Positions 8,776-17,591 of a stretch of DNA of 64,000 nucleotides are shown here, piece by piece (the first letter of the stretch is position 1; each line of letters starts with the position of its first letter). This stretch comes from Sulfitobacter faviae (GTDB lineage Bacteria; Pseudomonadota; Alphaproteobacteria; Rhodobacterales; Rhodobacteraceae). The notes below the pieces were generated by a model. That model was not told where the DNA came from, ran no database searches, and saw only the letters and a program-made list of their open reading frames with translations. The stretch lies in contig NZ_PGFQ01000001.1 in assembly GCF_029870955.1 (NCBI RefSeq), positions 2,666,001 through 2,730,000 of the forward strand, given 5' to 3'. The position numbers and the translations under genes were made by a program.

Positions 8776-10161
8776 CTATCCATTGCGCGGGTTCAGGCTT
8801 GCGATCTCGCGCAGCTTGGCCCGCACGGCCCAGTCAGGGCCAAAGCCGTATCGCGCCCAGCCGATGCTGTCCAGCCTGACGCGGCGCGCCTCAATGCCGC
8901 GGCCTTCGATCTCCAGCGCTTCGGCTTTGAGCAGCATGAGCGTGGCCAGAAGGGCGGCGTTTTCGCTGGCTTCGGCCACGGGCAGATGCGGCGCGATCAA
9001 GGCCAGCGCGCCTGCGCCGTCGCCGATGGTCACCGCATAGCCTGCCCGCTGGGTGGCGACATAGGCGCGGTGCAGCGTGGTGCCGGGGGTGCGGGCATAG
9101 AGGGCGTCAGCCGTTTGGTAATGCGCCTGTGCGGCGGCGGGTTCGGTCATCTGGATGACCCGGCCCATGGCGTAATGCGAAAAGGCGTGGCGGTTGTCCT
9201 GCCAGCCCTGCGTCTCGGCAATGCGCAGCGCGTCACGGGCGGCCTTCAGCCGGGCGTTGCGGCCCACGTCGCGGCCAAGGGCCGTTTGGATCGCGCGGCT
9301 CCAGACCTGCGGCGTGGCGCGGGCGGGGCGGGGGGCGACGGTGCCGCCTGCGGGGTTCACCCGGGCCAGAATGCCCGGCAGACGGGCGGCGACCTCTTCG
9401 CGGTTCATGCCCGAGCGCAGCGCGGGATCATAATAGATGCGCAGCACCAGCATGTCGAAACCGGTCAGCACCGTATGTACATTGTCGTCGTTAAAGACCG
9501 AATCCGGCAGGCGGTAGAGATCGTTCAGCGGCCCAAGCGCTTGGGCCAGTTCCTCATGCAGACAGTCGCGGCTTTCTTGCGGACTCACGTCATTGGGCAG
9601 AAAAATCGCCAGCTTGCGCCGTTCGGTCAGGCGGGTCCAATCGGTGGCGGGCGAGCGCCGCGTGCGGCGGTATTCCTCAAGCGTGCTGACGTTTGGCACC
9701 ACGAAACAGGCCGCCTGCGGCAAGAGCCGCCGGATTTGGGCGCGCTGCACCGCTTGAATGGTGATGCTGGCCTCTCCGCCCGTGACCTCACGCAGTTCGA
9801 TCCCGGCCTCGCGGCGCAGACGGGCCAGCAGACGCGCAAGGTCCGGCCCCAACGTGGCGGGCGGCTGGCCCAGCACGTGCAGGGTGATCGGCCCCTCGAA
9901 ACGGGTCAGAACGGGCAGGGCGCGGCCACTTTCCATCCGGAAGGACAGGTCGAGGAAATCCTCCGCCAGCGCGGCATTCGACACATGCGGCTGAGCGGGG
10001 CGGGCTTGGGTGAACTGTTTCATCGGGGGCAGGGTGCTGTCGGCGATGACCGCGCGGGTTGCCACCTCGGAATGCGAGGCGGGCACGCAGGCGTTCAGCA
10101 GCAGCATCAGCGGCAGGATCAGCCGCGCCTTCACGCTGCGTCTCATGCGCCGGGGCATCAT
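8776..10161 (-). CDS. DUF2927 domain lipoprotein
   Basis: This 461-residue protein has a basic start and a signal peptide ending in the lipobox L-L-N-A-C (Cys at about 25), so it should be lipidated. The segment F-L-D-L-S-F-R-M-E-S-G and L-T-R-F-E-G-P-I-T (about 69-95) is typical of DUF2927. H-E-E-L-A-Q-A-L-G at about 200 recalls a zinc peptidase helix, but a full motif is not seen. The C-terminal third is helical and TPR-like. An internal Met at residue 6 is an alternative start. It sits between moxR and the VWA gene. Confidence 0.82.
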   Translation of the reverse strand: MMPRRMRRSVKARLILPLMLLLNACVPASHSEVATRAVIADSTLPPMKQFTQARPAQPHVSNAALAEDFLDLSFRMESGRALPVLTRFEGPITLHVLGQPPATLGPDLARLLARLRREAGIELREVTGGEASITIQAVQRAQIRRLLPQAACFVVPNVSTLEEYRRTRRSPATDWTRLTERRKLAIFLPNDVSPQESRDCLHEELAQALGPLNDLYRLPDSVFNDDNVHTVLTGFDMLVLRIYYDPALRSGMNREEVAARLPGILARVNPAGGTVAPRPARATPQVWSRAIQTALGRDVGRNARLKAARDALRIAETQGWQDNRHAFSHYAMGRVIQMTEPAAAQAHYQTADALYARTPGTTLHRAYVATQRAGYAVTIGDGAGALALIAPHLPVAEASENAALLATLMLLKAEALEIEGRGIEARRVRLDSIGWARYGFGPDWAVRAKLREIASLNPRNG

Positions 10162-10314
10162 ACGCGGGGGCCTCTCTGCTTCCCTGCGTGGGCTGCTCTA
10201 TCCCAATATGCGCGTGGCGCGGTTGCTGAGTGTCCTTGCATCTGCCTGCCCCATCGGTCGTTTGAACCCGGGTCTTTGCGCCCGTGATTGACCTCAGCCT
10301 AGGCAGGCGAAAAA

Positions 10315-10343
10315 TCAAAAGCGAGGAAAATACCCGCTTTTGA
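10315..10343 (-). terminator. Putative intrinsic terminator after the MoxR gene
   Basis: On the minus strand a 9-bp inverted repeat (TCAAAAGCG / CGCTTTTGA) is followed by TTTTTCG, 27 bases past the moxR stop. It would end moxR transcription before the DUF2927 gene. Confidence 0.6.
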
Positions 10344-10369
10344 CGTAAAGTCGCATTTGTGTTGCCGCC

Positions 10370-11209
10370 CTACCGCTGGCGACGCGCCATAAAGGCCAGC
10401 CGCTCAAACAGATGCACGTCCTGCTCGTTCTTCAGCAGCGCGCCATGCAGCTTGGGCAGGGCGTTGGGACCGTCCTTGGCCAGATCTTCGGCGTCCATAT
10501 CCTCGGCCAGCAGCAGTTTCAGCCAGTCCAACACCTCGGAGGTTGAGGGCTTCTTCTTCAGCCCCTGCTGTTCGCGGATCTCGTAGAACTGCGTCAGCGC
10601 GGTGGTCAGAAGCTGTTGCTTGATGCCCGGATGGTGCACTTCGACGATCTGTTTCAGCGTCTCCATGTCGGGAAATTGGATGTAGTGAAAGAAACAGCGG
10701 CGCAGGAAGGCGTCGGGCAGTTCCTTTTCGTTGTTCGAGGTGATGATGACGATGGGGCGCTGGCCCGCGCGGATCGTCTCGCCCGTCTCGTAGACGAAGA
10801 ATTCCATCTTATCGAGTTCCTGCAACAGATCGTTGGGAAACTCGATGTCGGCCTTGTCGATCTCGTCGATCAAGAGCACGACCTTCTCATCCGCCTCGAA
10901 AGCCTGCCAGAGCTTGCCCTTGCGGATGTAGTTCTTCACGTCATGCACACGCTCATCGCCCAACTGGCTGTCGCGCAGGCGGTTCACGGCGTCATATTCG
11001 TAAAGTCCCTGTTGCGCCCGGGTGGTCGATTTGATGTTCCATTCGATCATCCGCAGGCCCAACGCGTCGCTCACCTGCCGCGCAAGCTCGGTCTTGCCGG
11101 TGCCCGGCTCGCCCTTCACCAGCAAAGGCCGCTCCAGCGTCACCGCCGCATTGACGGCAATTTTCAGGTCCTCGGTGGCGACGTAGTCTTTGGTGCCTTG
11201 GAATTTCAT
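10370..11209 (-). CDS. MoxR-type AAA+ ATPase
   Basis: This 279-residue AAA+ ATPase shows Walker A G-E-P-G-T-G-K-T (33-40), Walker B L-L-I-D-E-I-D-K-A (about 112-120), sensor 1 I-T-S-N-N-E (about 156-161) and the arginine finger region L-R-R-C-F-F. MoxR proteins act as chaperones or maturation factors with VWA partners; the likely partner here is the CoxE-like protein at 7391-8578. It is divergent from dksA. Confidence 0.92.
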   Translation of the reverse strand: MKFQGTKDYVATEDLKIAVNAAVTLERPLLVKGEPGTGKTELARQVSDALGLRMIEWNIKSTTRAQQGLYEYDAVNRLRDSQLGDERVHDVKNYIRKGKLWQAFEADEKVVLLIDEIDKADIEFPNDLLQELDKMEFFVYETGETIRAGQRPIVIITSNNEKELPDAFLRRCFFHYIQFPDMETLKQIVEVHHPGIKQQLLTTALTQFYEIREQQGLKKKPSTSEVLDWLKLLLAEDMDAEDLAKDGPNALPKLHGALLKNEQDVHLFERLAFMARRQR

Positions 11210-11378
11210 CTTGTTTTCAACCTCGTGTGACGGGCGCTTGATCCTTGGCCTTTAACCAAAAATCAAAGGGATTGTGTAGTGACAATTGTTACCCGCTCAG
11301 ATAGACGCTGCGGCAGGGGACGATGTCGGGAGACAGGCCTTTTTAATGTCTGAATTGAAAAACGCCGGGGAAAAACAA

Positions 11379-11801
11379 ATGAAGCAGGAAATCTTCCTGC
11401 CGGACGACTATCGTCCGGCCGAGGACGAGCCATTCATGAATGACCGTCAGCTTGAGTACTTTCGGCGCAAGCTGATCAACTGGAAAGCGGAACTGTTGGC
11501 AGGCAGCCGCGACACCATCGAAACACTGCAAGACGGCACCCGGAACATCCCGGATGTGACCGACCGCGCCTCGGAAGAGACTGACCGCGCCTTGGAACTG
11601 CGCACCCGGGATCGGGCGCGTAAACTGGTCGGCAAGATCGACGCGGCGCTGCGGCGGATCGACGAGGGAGAGTTCGGTTACTGCATGGTCACCGGCGATC
11701 CGATCTCGCTCAAACGGCTGGATGCACGGCCCATCGCCACCATGACCCTTGAGGCGCAAGAGCGTCACGAGCGGCGCGAGAAAGTCCACCGCGACGACTG
11801 A
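11379..11801 (+). CDS. dksA: DksA/TraR family RNA polymerase-binding protein
   Basis: This 140-residue protein has the DksA coiled coil (about 25-100, with D-R-A-S-E-E-T-D-R-A at the tip) and a C-terminal globular domain. The zinc-finger region E-F-G-Y-C-M-V-T-G-D-P-I keeps a single Cys in place of the four of E. coli DksA, so it should not bind zinc in the classical way. ATG 11379 follows CGGGGA and gives the usual M-K-Q-E-I-F-L-P start; ATG 11346 is also in frame. Confidence 0.88.
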   Translation: MKQEIFLPDDYRPAEDEPFMNDRQLEYFRRKLINWKAELLAGSRDTIETLQDGTRNIPDVTDRASEETDRALELRTRDRARKLVGKIDAALRRIDEGEFGYCMVTGDPISLKRLDARPIATMTLEAQERHERREKVHRDD

Positions 11802-11860
11802 CATCACCTGAAACACCACACGCCGGGGCAAATGCTTCGGCGTTTGTGGTTGGGGCGCGA

Positions 11861-13027
11861 ATGAAACCTTCCAATGCGATTGTCGTGGGCGGCGGGATCG
11901 GCGGGCTGGCGCTGGCCACAGCGCTGGCGCGGCGTGGCGTGGCCGTGACCCTGTTGGAACAGGCCGCGCGCTTTTCCGAGATCGGTGCCGGGCTTCAGAT
12001 CAGCCCCAATGGCCTCGCCGTCCTACGCGGGCTGGGGCTTGAGCGCGGGCTGGCGGCGCGCGGTGCGGTGCGCGGGCAGGCGGTACGGCTTTGCGACTAT
12101 GCCAAGGGCGGCCAAGTGGCGCGGCTGGATCTGACCCGCCTGCCGCAGGACCAGCGTTATTACTTTCTCCACCGTGCCGATCTGATCGACCTTCTGCGCG
12201 AGGCCGCACAGCGGGCCAATGTCAGTTTCGAGACCGATGCGCAGGTCGCCTCCATCCATCCCGGCGCGCTGCCGCAGGTGCAGATGGCCCGCGGCGGGCG
12301 GCGGCGGGCAGAGCTGGTAGTGGCTGCCGATGGCATCCATTCGGTCGGGCGGGTGCAGTTGAACGGGGCGGATCAGGCCCGTTTTTCGGGGCAGGTCGCA
12401 TGGCGGGCGCTTATTCCCAACGTGGTCGATCATCCGCCCGAGGCGCGGGTCACCATGGGGCCGGGGAAACATCTTGTCAGCTACCCGGTGCGCGAGGGGC
12501 GCATGGTCAACCTCGTGGCCGTGGAAGAGCGTGAAGATTGGGCCGCCGAAGGCTGGCACCATCGCGACGATCCCGCCAACCTGCGCCGCGCCTTTGCCGG
12601 TTTCGGGGCACAGGCCGCGCAGATGTTGGAGGCGGTGGAGGAGGTCACCCTCTGGGGGCTGCACCACCACCCCGTTGCCGCCAATTGGCAGGCCGATGGC
12701 GTCGCGCTTTTGGGCGACGCGGCCCATCCGACACTGCCCTTTCTGGCGCAGGGCGCCAATATGGCGTTGGAGGATGCATGGGTTTTGGCAGATTGCCTAA
12801 GCCGCCATCCGCGCGACGCGGCGCTCACCGCCTATCAGGCCGCGCGTATCGACCGAGCACGGCGCATCGTGAAAACTTCCGAAGGCAATGCCACCCGCTA
12901 TCACCTGCGCTCAGGTCCGATCCGCTTTGCCGCCCATACCGGCCTGCGCATCGCCTCAACGCTGGCCCCCGGCGCGATGCTGCGGGCCTTCGATTGGCTC
13001 TACGCCCATGACGTGACGAAAGGGTAG
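11861..13027 (+). CDS. FAD-dependent monooxygenase, salicylate hydroxylase-like
   Basis: This 388-residue flavoprotein has the N-terminal dinucleotide motif V-G-G-G-I-G-G-L (about 8-15), the D-G motif V-A-A-D-G-I-H-S near 155 and the second FAD motif G-D-A-A-H-P-T-L-P-F-L-A-Q-G near 285. This is the class A aromatic hydroxylase fold. No ring-cleavage or aromatic pathway gene is adjacent, so the substrate is unknown. ATG 11861 is preferred over GTG 11846. Confidence 0.88.
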   Translation: MKPSNAIVVGGGIGGLALATALARRGVAVTLLEQAARFSEIGAGLQISPNGLAVLRGLGLERGLAARGAVRGQAVRLCDYAKGGQVARLDLTRLPQDQRYYFLHRADLIDLLREAAQRANVSFETDAQVASIHPGALPQVQMARGGRRRAELVVAADGIHSVGRVQLNGADQARFSGQVAWRALIPNVVDHPPEARVTMGPGKHLVSYPVREGRMVNLVAVEEREDWAAEGWHHRDDPANLRRAFAGFGAQAAQMLEAVEEVTLWGLHHHPVAANWQADGVALLGDAAHPTLPFLAQGANMALEDAWVLADCLSRHPRDAALTAYQAARIDRARRIVKTSEGNATRYHLRSGPIRFAAHTGLRIASTLAPGAMLRAFDWLYAHDVTKG

Positions 13028-13028
13028 A

Positions 13029-13052
13029 GGCCGCCGTTTAACGACGGCGGCC
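13029..13052. terminator. Hairpin between convergent genes
   Basis: GGCCGCCGT and ACGGCGGCC form a 9-bp perfect stem with a 6-base loop between the stops of the monooxygenase and ornithine cyclodeaminase genes. There is no clear U tract, but the position fits a bidirectional terminator. Confidence 0.5.
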
Positions 13053-13060
13053 CCGAACAC

Positions 13061-14110
13061 TCAGCCCGCGCGTTGCAGCATGCCAAACAGGTCGCGCGGA
13101 TCATCCGGATCGGCCAGCAGGTCGAGCGGTTGGAACAGCCCGGTCTCAGCAATTTGGTCGCGGACATAGCGCAGGGCCGAGAAATCCTCGATCGCGAAGC
13201 CCACGGAATCAAACAGCGTGATCTGTTGCGCATCGCGGCGGCCCTCTGCCTGACCGGTCAGCACCTGCCAAATCTCGGTCACCGGATGGTCAGGCTCAAG
13301 CTGCTGGATTTCGCCCTCGATGCGGGTCTGCTCGGGGTATTCCACGAAGATCCCCGAGCGGTGCAGGATCGCGGGCGCGAGTTCCGTTTTGCCCGGACAG
13401 TCGCCGCCGATCGCGTTGATATGCACGCCGGAGCCGACCATATTGTCGGTCAGGATCGTGGCATATTGCTTGTCCGCGGTGCAGGTGGTGATGATCTGCG
13501 CGCCCATGATCGCGTCTTCGGCGGTGTCGCATTCCACGACCTTCAGCCCCGAGCCCGCCAGATTGCGCGCGCATTTCGCGGTCGCCGCGCGGTCGATGTC
13601 GTAAAGCCGCACCTCGTCCACGCCGCAGATCGCCTTCATGGCAAGGCTCTGGAACTCGGACTGCGCGCCGTTGCCGATCATCGCCATGACACGGCTGCCC
13701 TTGGGCGCCAGCAGCCGCGCCACCACCGCCGAGGTCGCCGCCGTGCGCAGCGCGGTAAGGATCGTCATCTCGGTCAGCAGCACCGGGTAGCCGTTGGCCA
13801 CATTGGCCAAAAGGCCGAATGCAGTGACGGTCTGAAAGCCGGTCTTGGTGTTGTCGGGATGGCCGTTGACGTATTTGAAGCCGTAGACGTCGCCGTCGGA
13901 GGTCGGCATCAACTCGATCACGCCCTTCTCGGAGTGGCTCGCCACGCGCGGGGTCTTGTCGAAAAGCTCCCAACGTTTGAAATCGGCTTCGATGTAGTCG
14001 GCCAGCCCGCGCAGCATCTCTTCGACGCCAACATGGTGGATCAGCTTCATCATCTGGTCGACGGAAACGAAGGGCACCAGCGCCTTGTCGGAGGGTTTGA
14101 GGTTGGTCAT
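13061..14110 (-). CDS. ocd: Ornithine cyclodeaminase
   Basis: This 349-residue enzyme of the ornithine cyclodeaminase/mu-crystallin family converts ornithine to proline and ammonia using NAD. The Rossmann motif I-G-N-G-A-Q-S-E-F-Q-S (about 145) and the preceding T-A-L-R-T-A-A-T-S-A segment are clear. ATG 14110 has GGAG 8 bases upstream. It lies 14 bases after the arginase stop, so the two genes form an operon for arginine to ornithine to proline. Confidence 0.92.
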   Translation of the reverse strand: MTNLKPSDKALVPFVSVDQMMKLIHHVGVEEMLRGLADYIEADFKRWELFDKTPRVASHSEKGVIELMPTSDGDVYGFKYVNGHPDNTKTGFQTVTAFGLLANVANGYPVLLTEMTILTALRTAATSAVVARLLAPKGSRVMAMIGNGAQSEFQSLAMKAICGVDEVRLYDIDRAATAKCARNLAGSGLKVVECDTAEDAIMGAQIITTCTADKQYATILTDNMVGSGVHINAIGGDCPGKTELAPAILHRSGIFVEYPEQTRIEGEIQQLEPDHPVTEIWQVLTGQAEGRRDAQQITLFDSVGFAIEDFSALRYVRDQIAETGLFQPLDLLADPDDPRDLFGMLQRAG

Positions 14111-14124
14111 CTTGGGGTCTCCAA

Positions 14125-15048
14125 TCAATATGCGCGTGTGGGGCGGTCAAAGACGCGGCGGCCAAAGGCCGAGGCGGTGAGGTCGACCATCAGCTGCGCG
14201 GTGCGGCCGCGTTCATCGAGGAAGGGGTTCAGCTCCACCAGATCGAGCGAGGTCATCAGCCCGCTGTCCGAGAGCATCTCCATCACCAGATGGCCCTCGC
14301 GCACGGTGGCACCGCCCGGCACGGTGGTGCCCACGGCGGGCGCGACGGAAGGGTCGAGGAAATCGACGTCGAGCGAGACATGCAGCATGCCGCCCGCGGC
14401 CTCGACCTTGTCGAGGAAACGCTGCAGCGGCTTGGCGATGCCGCTCTCGTCGATCTCGCGCATGTCGACGTAGGTGACGGTGGTTTCCTGCAGCGCGGCG
14501 CGTTCGGCGGCATCGACGGAGCGCAGCCCGATCATGGCGATATTGTCATGGGGCAGGGGGCTGTCGATCTTCGGAAAGCCGTCAAACCCCTCGCGCCCAG
14601 TGACATAGCCCAAAGGCGTGCCGTGCAGATTGCCGCTGTCGCTGGTCTGGGGCGTGTGGAAATCCGTATGCGCATCGAGCCAGAGCACGAAGAGCGGGCG
14701 GCCTGCCTTTTCGGCGTGGCGCATCGCGCCCAGCACGGTGCCAAGGGCCAGCGCATGGTCGCCGCCCATGAAAATCGGCAGCCCGTCGTCCATCGCCGCA
14801 TCGGCGGCGGCGGCGAGGCTCTCGGTCCAGGCGATGGTCTCTTCTAGCGCGTGCAGCTTCTCATGCTCTTTGGCGTGAAAGGGGGCAGGGGCCACATTGC
14901 CGCGGTCGGTCACGCTATGGCCGAGGTCACGTAGCGCGCGCTCCAGCCCCGCGGTGCGATAGGCGTCCGGCCCCATCAGGCAGCCGCGACGGCGTTTGCC
15001 GCTGTCCAGCGGAACGCCCAGCAAAATACAGTTCTGTTGGTTCGACAT
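14125..15048 (-). CDS. rocF: Arginase
   Basis: This 307-residue ureohydrolase carries the three manganese motifs G-G-D-H-A-L-A-L-G (about 95), W-L-D-A-H-T-D-F-H-T (about 123) and S-L-D-V-D-F-L-D-P (about 225), plus the arginase-type substrate loop N-L-H-G-T-P. It hydrolyses arginine to ornithine and urea; the adjacent ocd gene uses the ornithine. The AGGAG-like site GGAGTCCCCC precedes ATG 15048. Confidence 0.93.
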   Translation of the reverse strand: MSNQQNCILLGVPLDSGKRRRGCLMGPDAYRTAGLERALRDLGHSVTDRGNVAPAPFHAKEHEKLHALEETIAWTESLAAAADAAMDDGLPIFMGGDHALALGTVLGAMRHAEKAGRPLFVLWLDAHTDFHTPQTSDSGNLHGTPLGYVTGREGFDGFPKIDSPLPHDNIAMIGLRSVDAAERAALQETTVTYVDMREIDESGIAKPLQRFLDKVEAAGGMLHVSLDVDFLDPSVAPAVGTTVPGGATVREGHLVMEMLSDSGLMTSLDLVELNPFLDERGRTAQLMVDLTASAFGRRVFDRPTRAY

Positions 15049-15180
15049 GGGGGACTCCTGAGATGTTTGATCTCAGATAATCCGCGCATCTGTCGAACGA
15101 CAAGCCGTCAAACTGTCCGTTTCGGGGGTGTTTTTGACAAAATGTAAGGTTGCCTGTCCGGTTTGTCGGGTTCTCGTGTT

Positions 15181-15648
15181 TCAGGTCGCCTTCCGCGCGG
15201 CGGCGACCCAAAGGCCGACCAGGATGAAAGAGAAAATCGCGTTCCACCCGGCCATCGACAGGCCCAGAAACTGCCAGACGATCTCATCGCACATGACCAA
15301 GCCACTCGGGCCTTCGGTCGACAGCAGCGACCCGCCATCGAGGCTGCCCAAATCCATGCCGCCGCCGGTGCAGGAGCTTGGCCCCGGCCACCAGCCCCAT
15401 TCCACACCGGCATGAAAGACGCCGATCAGCGCGGTCACCGCCGCCGCCAAGGCGCCGAGCCAGGCCATCACGCGCGGCCCGCCGAGCAGCACGATTGCCC
15501 CGATCAGCACCGCCGCCGCATGGGGCCAGCGCTGCCAAAGGCACATCTGACAGGGCGCGTAGCCGCCCAGATGTTGAAACCCGAAAGCTCCCAGCAACAG
15601 CGCGGCCGAACCGAGCGTCGCCAGCGAAGTCAATGTCTTACCCGTCAT
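15181..15648 (-). CDS. dsbB: Disulfide bond formation protein B
   Basis: This 155-residue inner-membrane protein has four hydrophobic segments, the first periplasmic Cys pair at C33 and C36 (A-P-C-Q-M-C-L-W-Q-R) and the second pair at C93 and C120. This is the DsbB layout: it re-oxidises DsbA and passes electrons to quinone. Its start overlaps the stop of the YqaA-type gene by ATGA. Confidence 0.92.
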   Translation of the reverse strand: MTGKTLTSLATLGSAALLLGAFGFQHLGGYAPCQMCLWQRWPHAAAVLIGAIVLLGGPRVMAWLGALAAAVTALIGVFHAGVEWGWWPGPSSCTGGGMDLGSLDGGSLLSTEGPSGLVMCDEIVWQFLGLSMAGWNAIFSFILVGLWVAAARKAT

Positions 15649-16223
15649 AGAACCTTCACCACCATGAAGCCGCCGATCAGCAGGGCGACGGCCAATGTGA
15701 ACATCAAACCCAAGCGTCGTTCAATGAAGTCTCGGATCGGTGCGCCAAAGCGCCACAGCAGCCCCGCCACGACAAAGAACCGCAGCCCGCGGGCGAGGAT
15801 CGAGGTCATGATAAAGGTACCAAGCGGCATACCCGTCCAGCCCGACATGATCGTGATGACCTTGTAAGGGAAGGGGGTGACTCCGGCGACCAGCACCGCC
15901 CAAAAGCCCATGTCATTGAACCGGGTCGAGAATTCCGCCATCGCATCGGACTTGCCCAGACTTGCAAGGATCGGCTGGCCAAGGTTCTCAAAGGCCAGCG
16001 CGCCGATGGCATAGCCCAAAAGCCCGCCCAAGACCGACGCGAGCAGCGCCACCCCGGCGATCAGCCAAGCGCGATTTGGCCGCGCGATGATCATCGGGAT
16101 CATCAGGATGTCAGGAGGGATTGGAAAGAAGGAGCTTTCGACAAATGCGACAACGGCAAGCGCCCAGAGGGCATGGCGATGTTGGGCCAGGCCCAGGGTC
16201 CAGTCATAAAGGCGGCGGATCAT
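15645..16223 (-). CDS. YqaA family (DedA/SNARE-associated) membrane protein
   Basis: This 192-residue protein has about five hydrophobic segments and family motifs V-A-F-V-E-S-S-F-F-P-I-P-P-D near 25-38 and G-V-T-P-F-P-Y-K near 114-121. DedA-type proteins have been linked to membrane lipid transport; no specific role can be read here. ATG 16223 with GGAG upstream is preferred over ATG 16259. It is translationally coupled to dsbB and ends the chromosomal block before the tRNA. Confidence 0.87.
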   Translation of the reverse strand: MIRRLYDWTLGLAQHRHALWALAVVAFVESSFFPIPPDILMIPMIIARPNRAWLIAGVALLASVLGGLLGYAIGALAFENLGQPILASLGKSDAMAEFSTRFNDMGFWAVLVAGVTPFPYKVITIMSGWTGMPLGTFIMTSILARGLRFFVVAGLLWRFGAPIRDFIERRLGLMFTLAVALLIGGFMVVKVL

Positions 16224-16349
16224 TATCGGGGGCTCCGGCTGTTTTGAATGCCTCACCATGTCGCGCGTCCAAGGTCAAGCAACTGTGCGCGCGGCATGGG
16301 TGAAAATCCACTTGCTCCTGCCGCTTTTGCAGGCTACATCGCCCTACGT

Positions 16350-16433
16350 GCCCAAGTGGCGGAATGGTAGACGCAGGGGATTCAAAATCCCCCGCCGCAA
16401 GGCGTGCCGGTTCGAGTCCGGCCTTGGGTACCA
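16350..16433 (+). tRNA. tRNA-Leu (CAA)
   Basis: The 84-base sequence folds as a class II tRNA: acceptor GCCCAAG/CTTGGGT (first pair G-U), anticodon loop TTCAAAA with anticodon CAA reading UUG, a long variable arm CGCC-GCAA-GGCG, TTCGAGT loop and encoded CCA. Its 3' part from 16380 lies within the phage attachment repeat, so an intact gene is rebuilt by the prophage sequence. Confidence 0.95.
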
Positions 16434-16437
16434 CCTT
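16380..16437. repeat. attL, 58-bp attachment repeat
   Basis: This covers the tRNA-Leu anticodon loop to 4 bases past CCA. It matches 61594-61651 with a single mismatch at 16399 (A) versus 61613 (G), in the variable-arm loop. Confidence 0.93.
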
Positions 16438-16455
16438 GTTTTCGCAAGGTTTTCC

Positions 16456-16492
16456 GCGAAAATCGAATCCCCATTAGAAAACCGATTTTCGC
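16456..16492. repeat. 10-bp perfect inverted repeat near attL
   Basis: GCGAAAATCG (16456-16465) and CGATTTTCGC (16483-16492) are perfect inverted copies with a 17-base spacer, between attL and the integrase stop. They could be a terminator for the leftward early operon or a protein site used in recombination. Confidence 0.5.
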
Positions 16493-16495
16493 GCT

Positions 16496-16551
16496 GGTCA
16501 CACACCTTGGTCACACTTTCTTGTTCCGGTCACGTTCCGTTCTTCGGTCAC
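16496..16551. repeat. Four GGTCAC direct repeats, putative integrase arm sites
   Basis: GGTCAC occurs at 16496, 16509, 16528 and 16546. The copy at 16509-16520 extends to GGTCACACTTTC, which recurs exactly at 61511-61522 just inside attR. Shared sites on both arms of a prophage are typical of integrase arm-type binding sites. Confidence 0.55.
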
Positions 16552-17591
16552 TTTCGAAGGTCTTGGGCGTCAATCGAGAGCTTCAATCGGTTCGCCCGCT
16601 TGCGGTAGTAGGCTACCATCTCGGCGCTCTGGTTTGTAACAGCCTGTATCTGCGCATCGCTGGCACCCGCCTCTGCGAGTTCGATGATCGCGAGCTTTCG
16701 TAGGCCATGCAGCGTAAAGGGCTTGGCCTTCGGTCCCAATGTATCACGCCATGCACGGAACGCCTTTTCGACGGCGTTGTAGCCGACTGGTTGGCGCAGG
16801 TTCTTGGCAATCACATGATCCCCACGGGGTGCTAGATTGGCGATGAAGTCGCGCAACCGTATAGGGCATCCTGTTTCAAAGAGCTCGCGGCTCTTTTCAT
16901 CGAGGACGAACATGGTTCTGCCAGTGAATTGGTCGCGCTTCATGCCGATGGCGGCGTTCGGACGTTGGCCAGTTCCGAGAATGAGTTGGGCGGCAATCTG
17001 CACGTTCTCCGGTGCGGTATCGAGCTTGCCAATCATCCATGTAGGCCACGGCTCATATTCGCGAGCAGGTTTGTATGATCCGAGGTTTTTTGCTGGATTC
17101 GGGCCAAGCGGCCAATCAAGTTCGGTGGAAGCATAGTTCCACAGGATAGAGATGGTCTGGGCATACTTGCTGGCCTTGCGGGGCGTATCGGACATTTTTG
17201 CTAAAGCGGCCTTAAGCACCGGGCGCGTGATCCGCGCCATGGGCTTGTCGCCGTTCTTCTCAGCGATCCGATCCATGTCGCGGCGGTAGCTGGCTTTGGT
17301 GGATGCTGCGAGGTTCTGCTGAACGGTATGATCCGAACGCCATGCCTCGATGCACTCGCGCCAAGTCTGTTTGGCGGGCTGTTTCTGTGCTTCGCTGCGG
17401 CCTGACCGTAACTCCCAATAGAGAGCATCGAGGCGCTTGGCGTCGCCCTTCCAATCAATGAGGTAGAGCTTTTCGCGCCGCTTCCCGCACTCGGTCTTCG
17501 TGATTCGGTAGTAGGGCTCCCAAGCTTTCTTGTACGCACGCCAACGCCACACAAGTCGCGGCTTGGTGATGCGGGGCTTCGGGGCTTTCAT
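16548..17591 (-). CDS. int: Tyrosine recombinase (phage integrase)
   Basis: This 347-residue integrase has an N-terminal basic arm-binding part, a core-binding domain (about 75-165) and a catalytic domain with R210 (G-T-G-Q-R-P-N), H295-x-x-R298 (L-H-G-L-R-K) and the nucleophile Tyr at 328/329 (V-A-Y-Y-R-K-R-A). It acts on the tRNA-Leu att core that lies 110 bases downstream. Its start overlaps the stop of the excisionase-like gene by ATGA. Confidence 0.95.
   Translation of the reverse strand: MKAPKPRITKPRLVWRWRAYKKAWEPYYRITKTECGKRREKLYLIDWKGDAKRLDALYWELRSGRSEAQKQPAKQTWRECIEAWRSDHTVQQNLAASTKASYRRDMDRIAEKNGDKPMARITRPVLKAALAKMSDTPRKASKYAQTISILWNYASTELDWPLGPNPAKNLGSYKPAREYEPWPTWMIGKLDTAPENVQIAAQLILGTGQRPNAAIGMKRDQFTGRTMFVLDEKSRELFETGCPIRLRDFIANLAPRGDHVIAKNLRQPVGYNAVEKAFRAWRDTLGPKAKPFTLHGLRKLAIIELAEAGASDAQIQAVTNQSAEMVAYYRKRANRLKLSIDAQDLRK

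Noticed and set aside
8659..10287. Long plus-strand frame of 542 codons opposite the DUF2927 gene
   Set aside because: It is a shadow of the high-GC lipoprotein gene: His/Gln/Arg-rich, no domain, no ribosome site.
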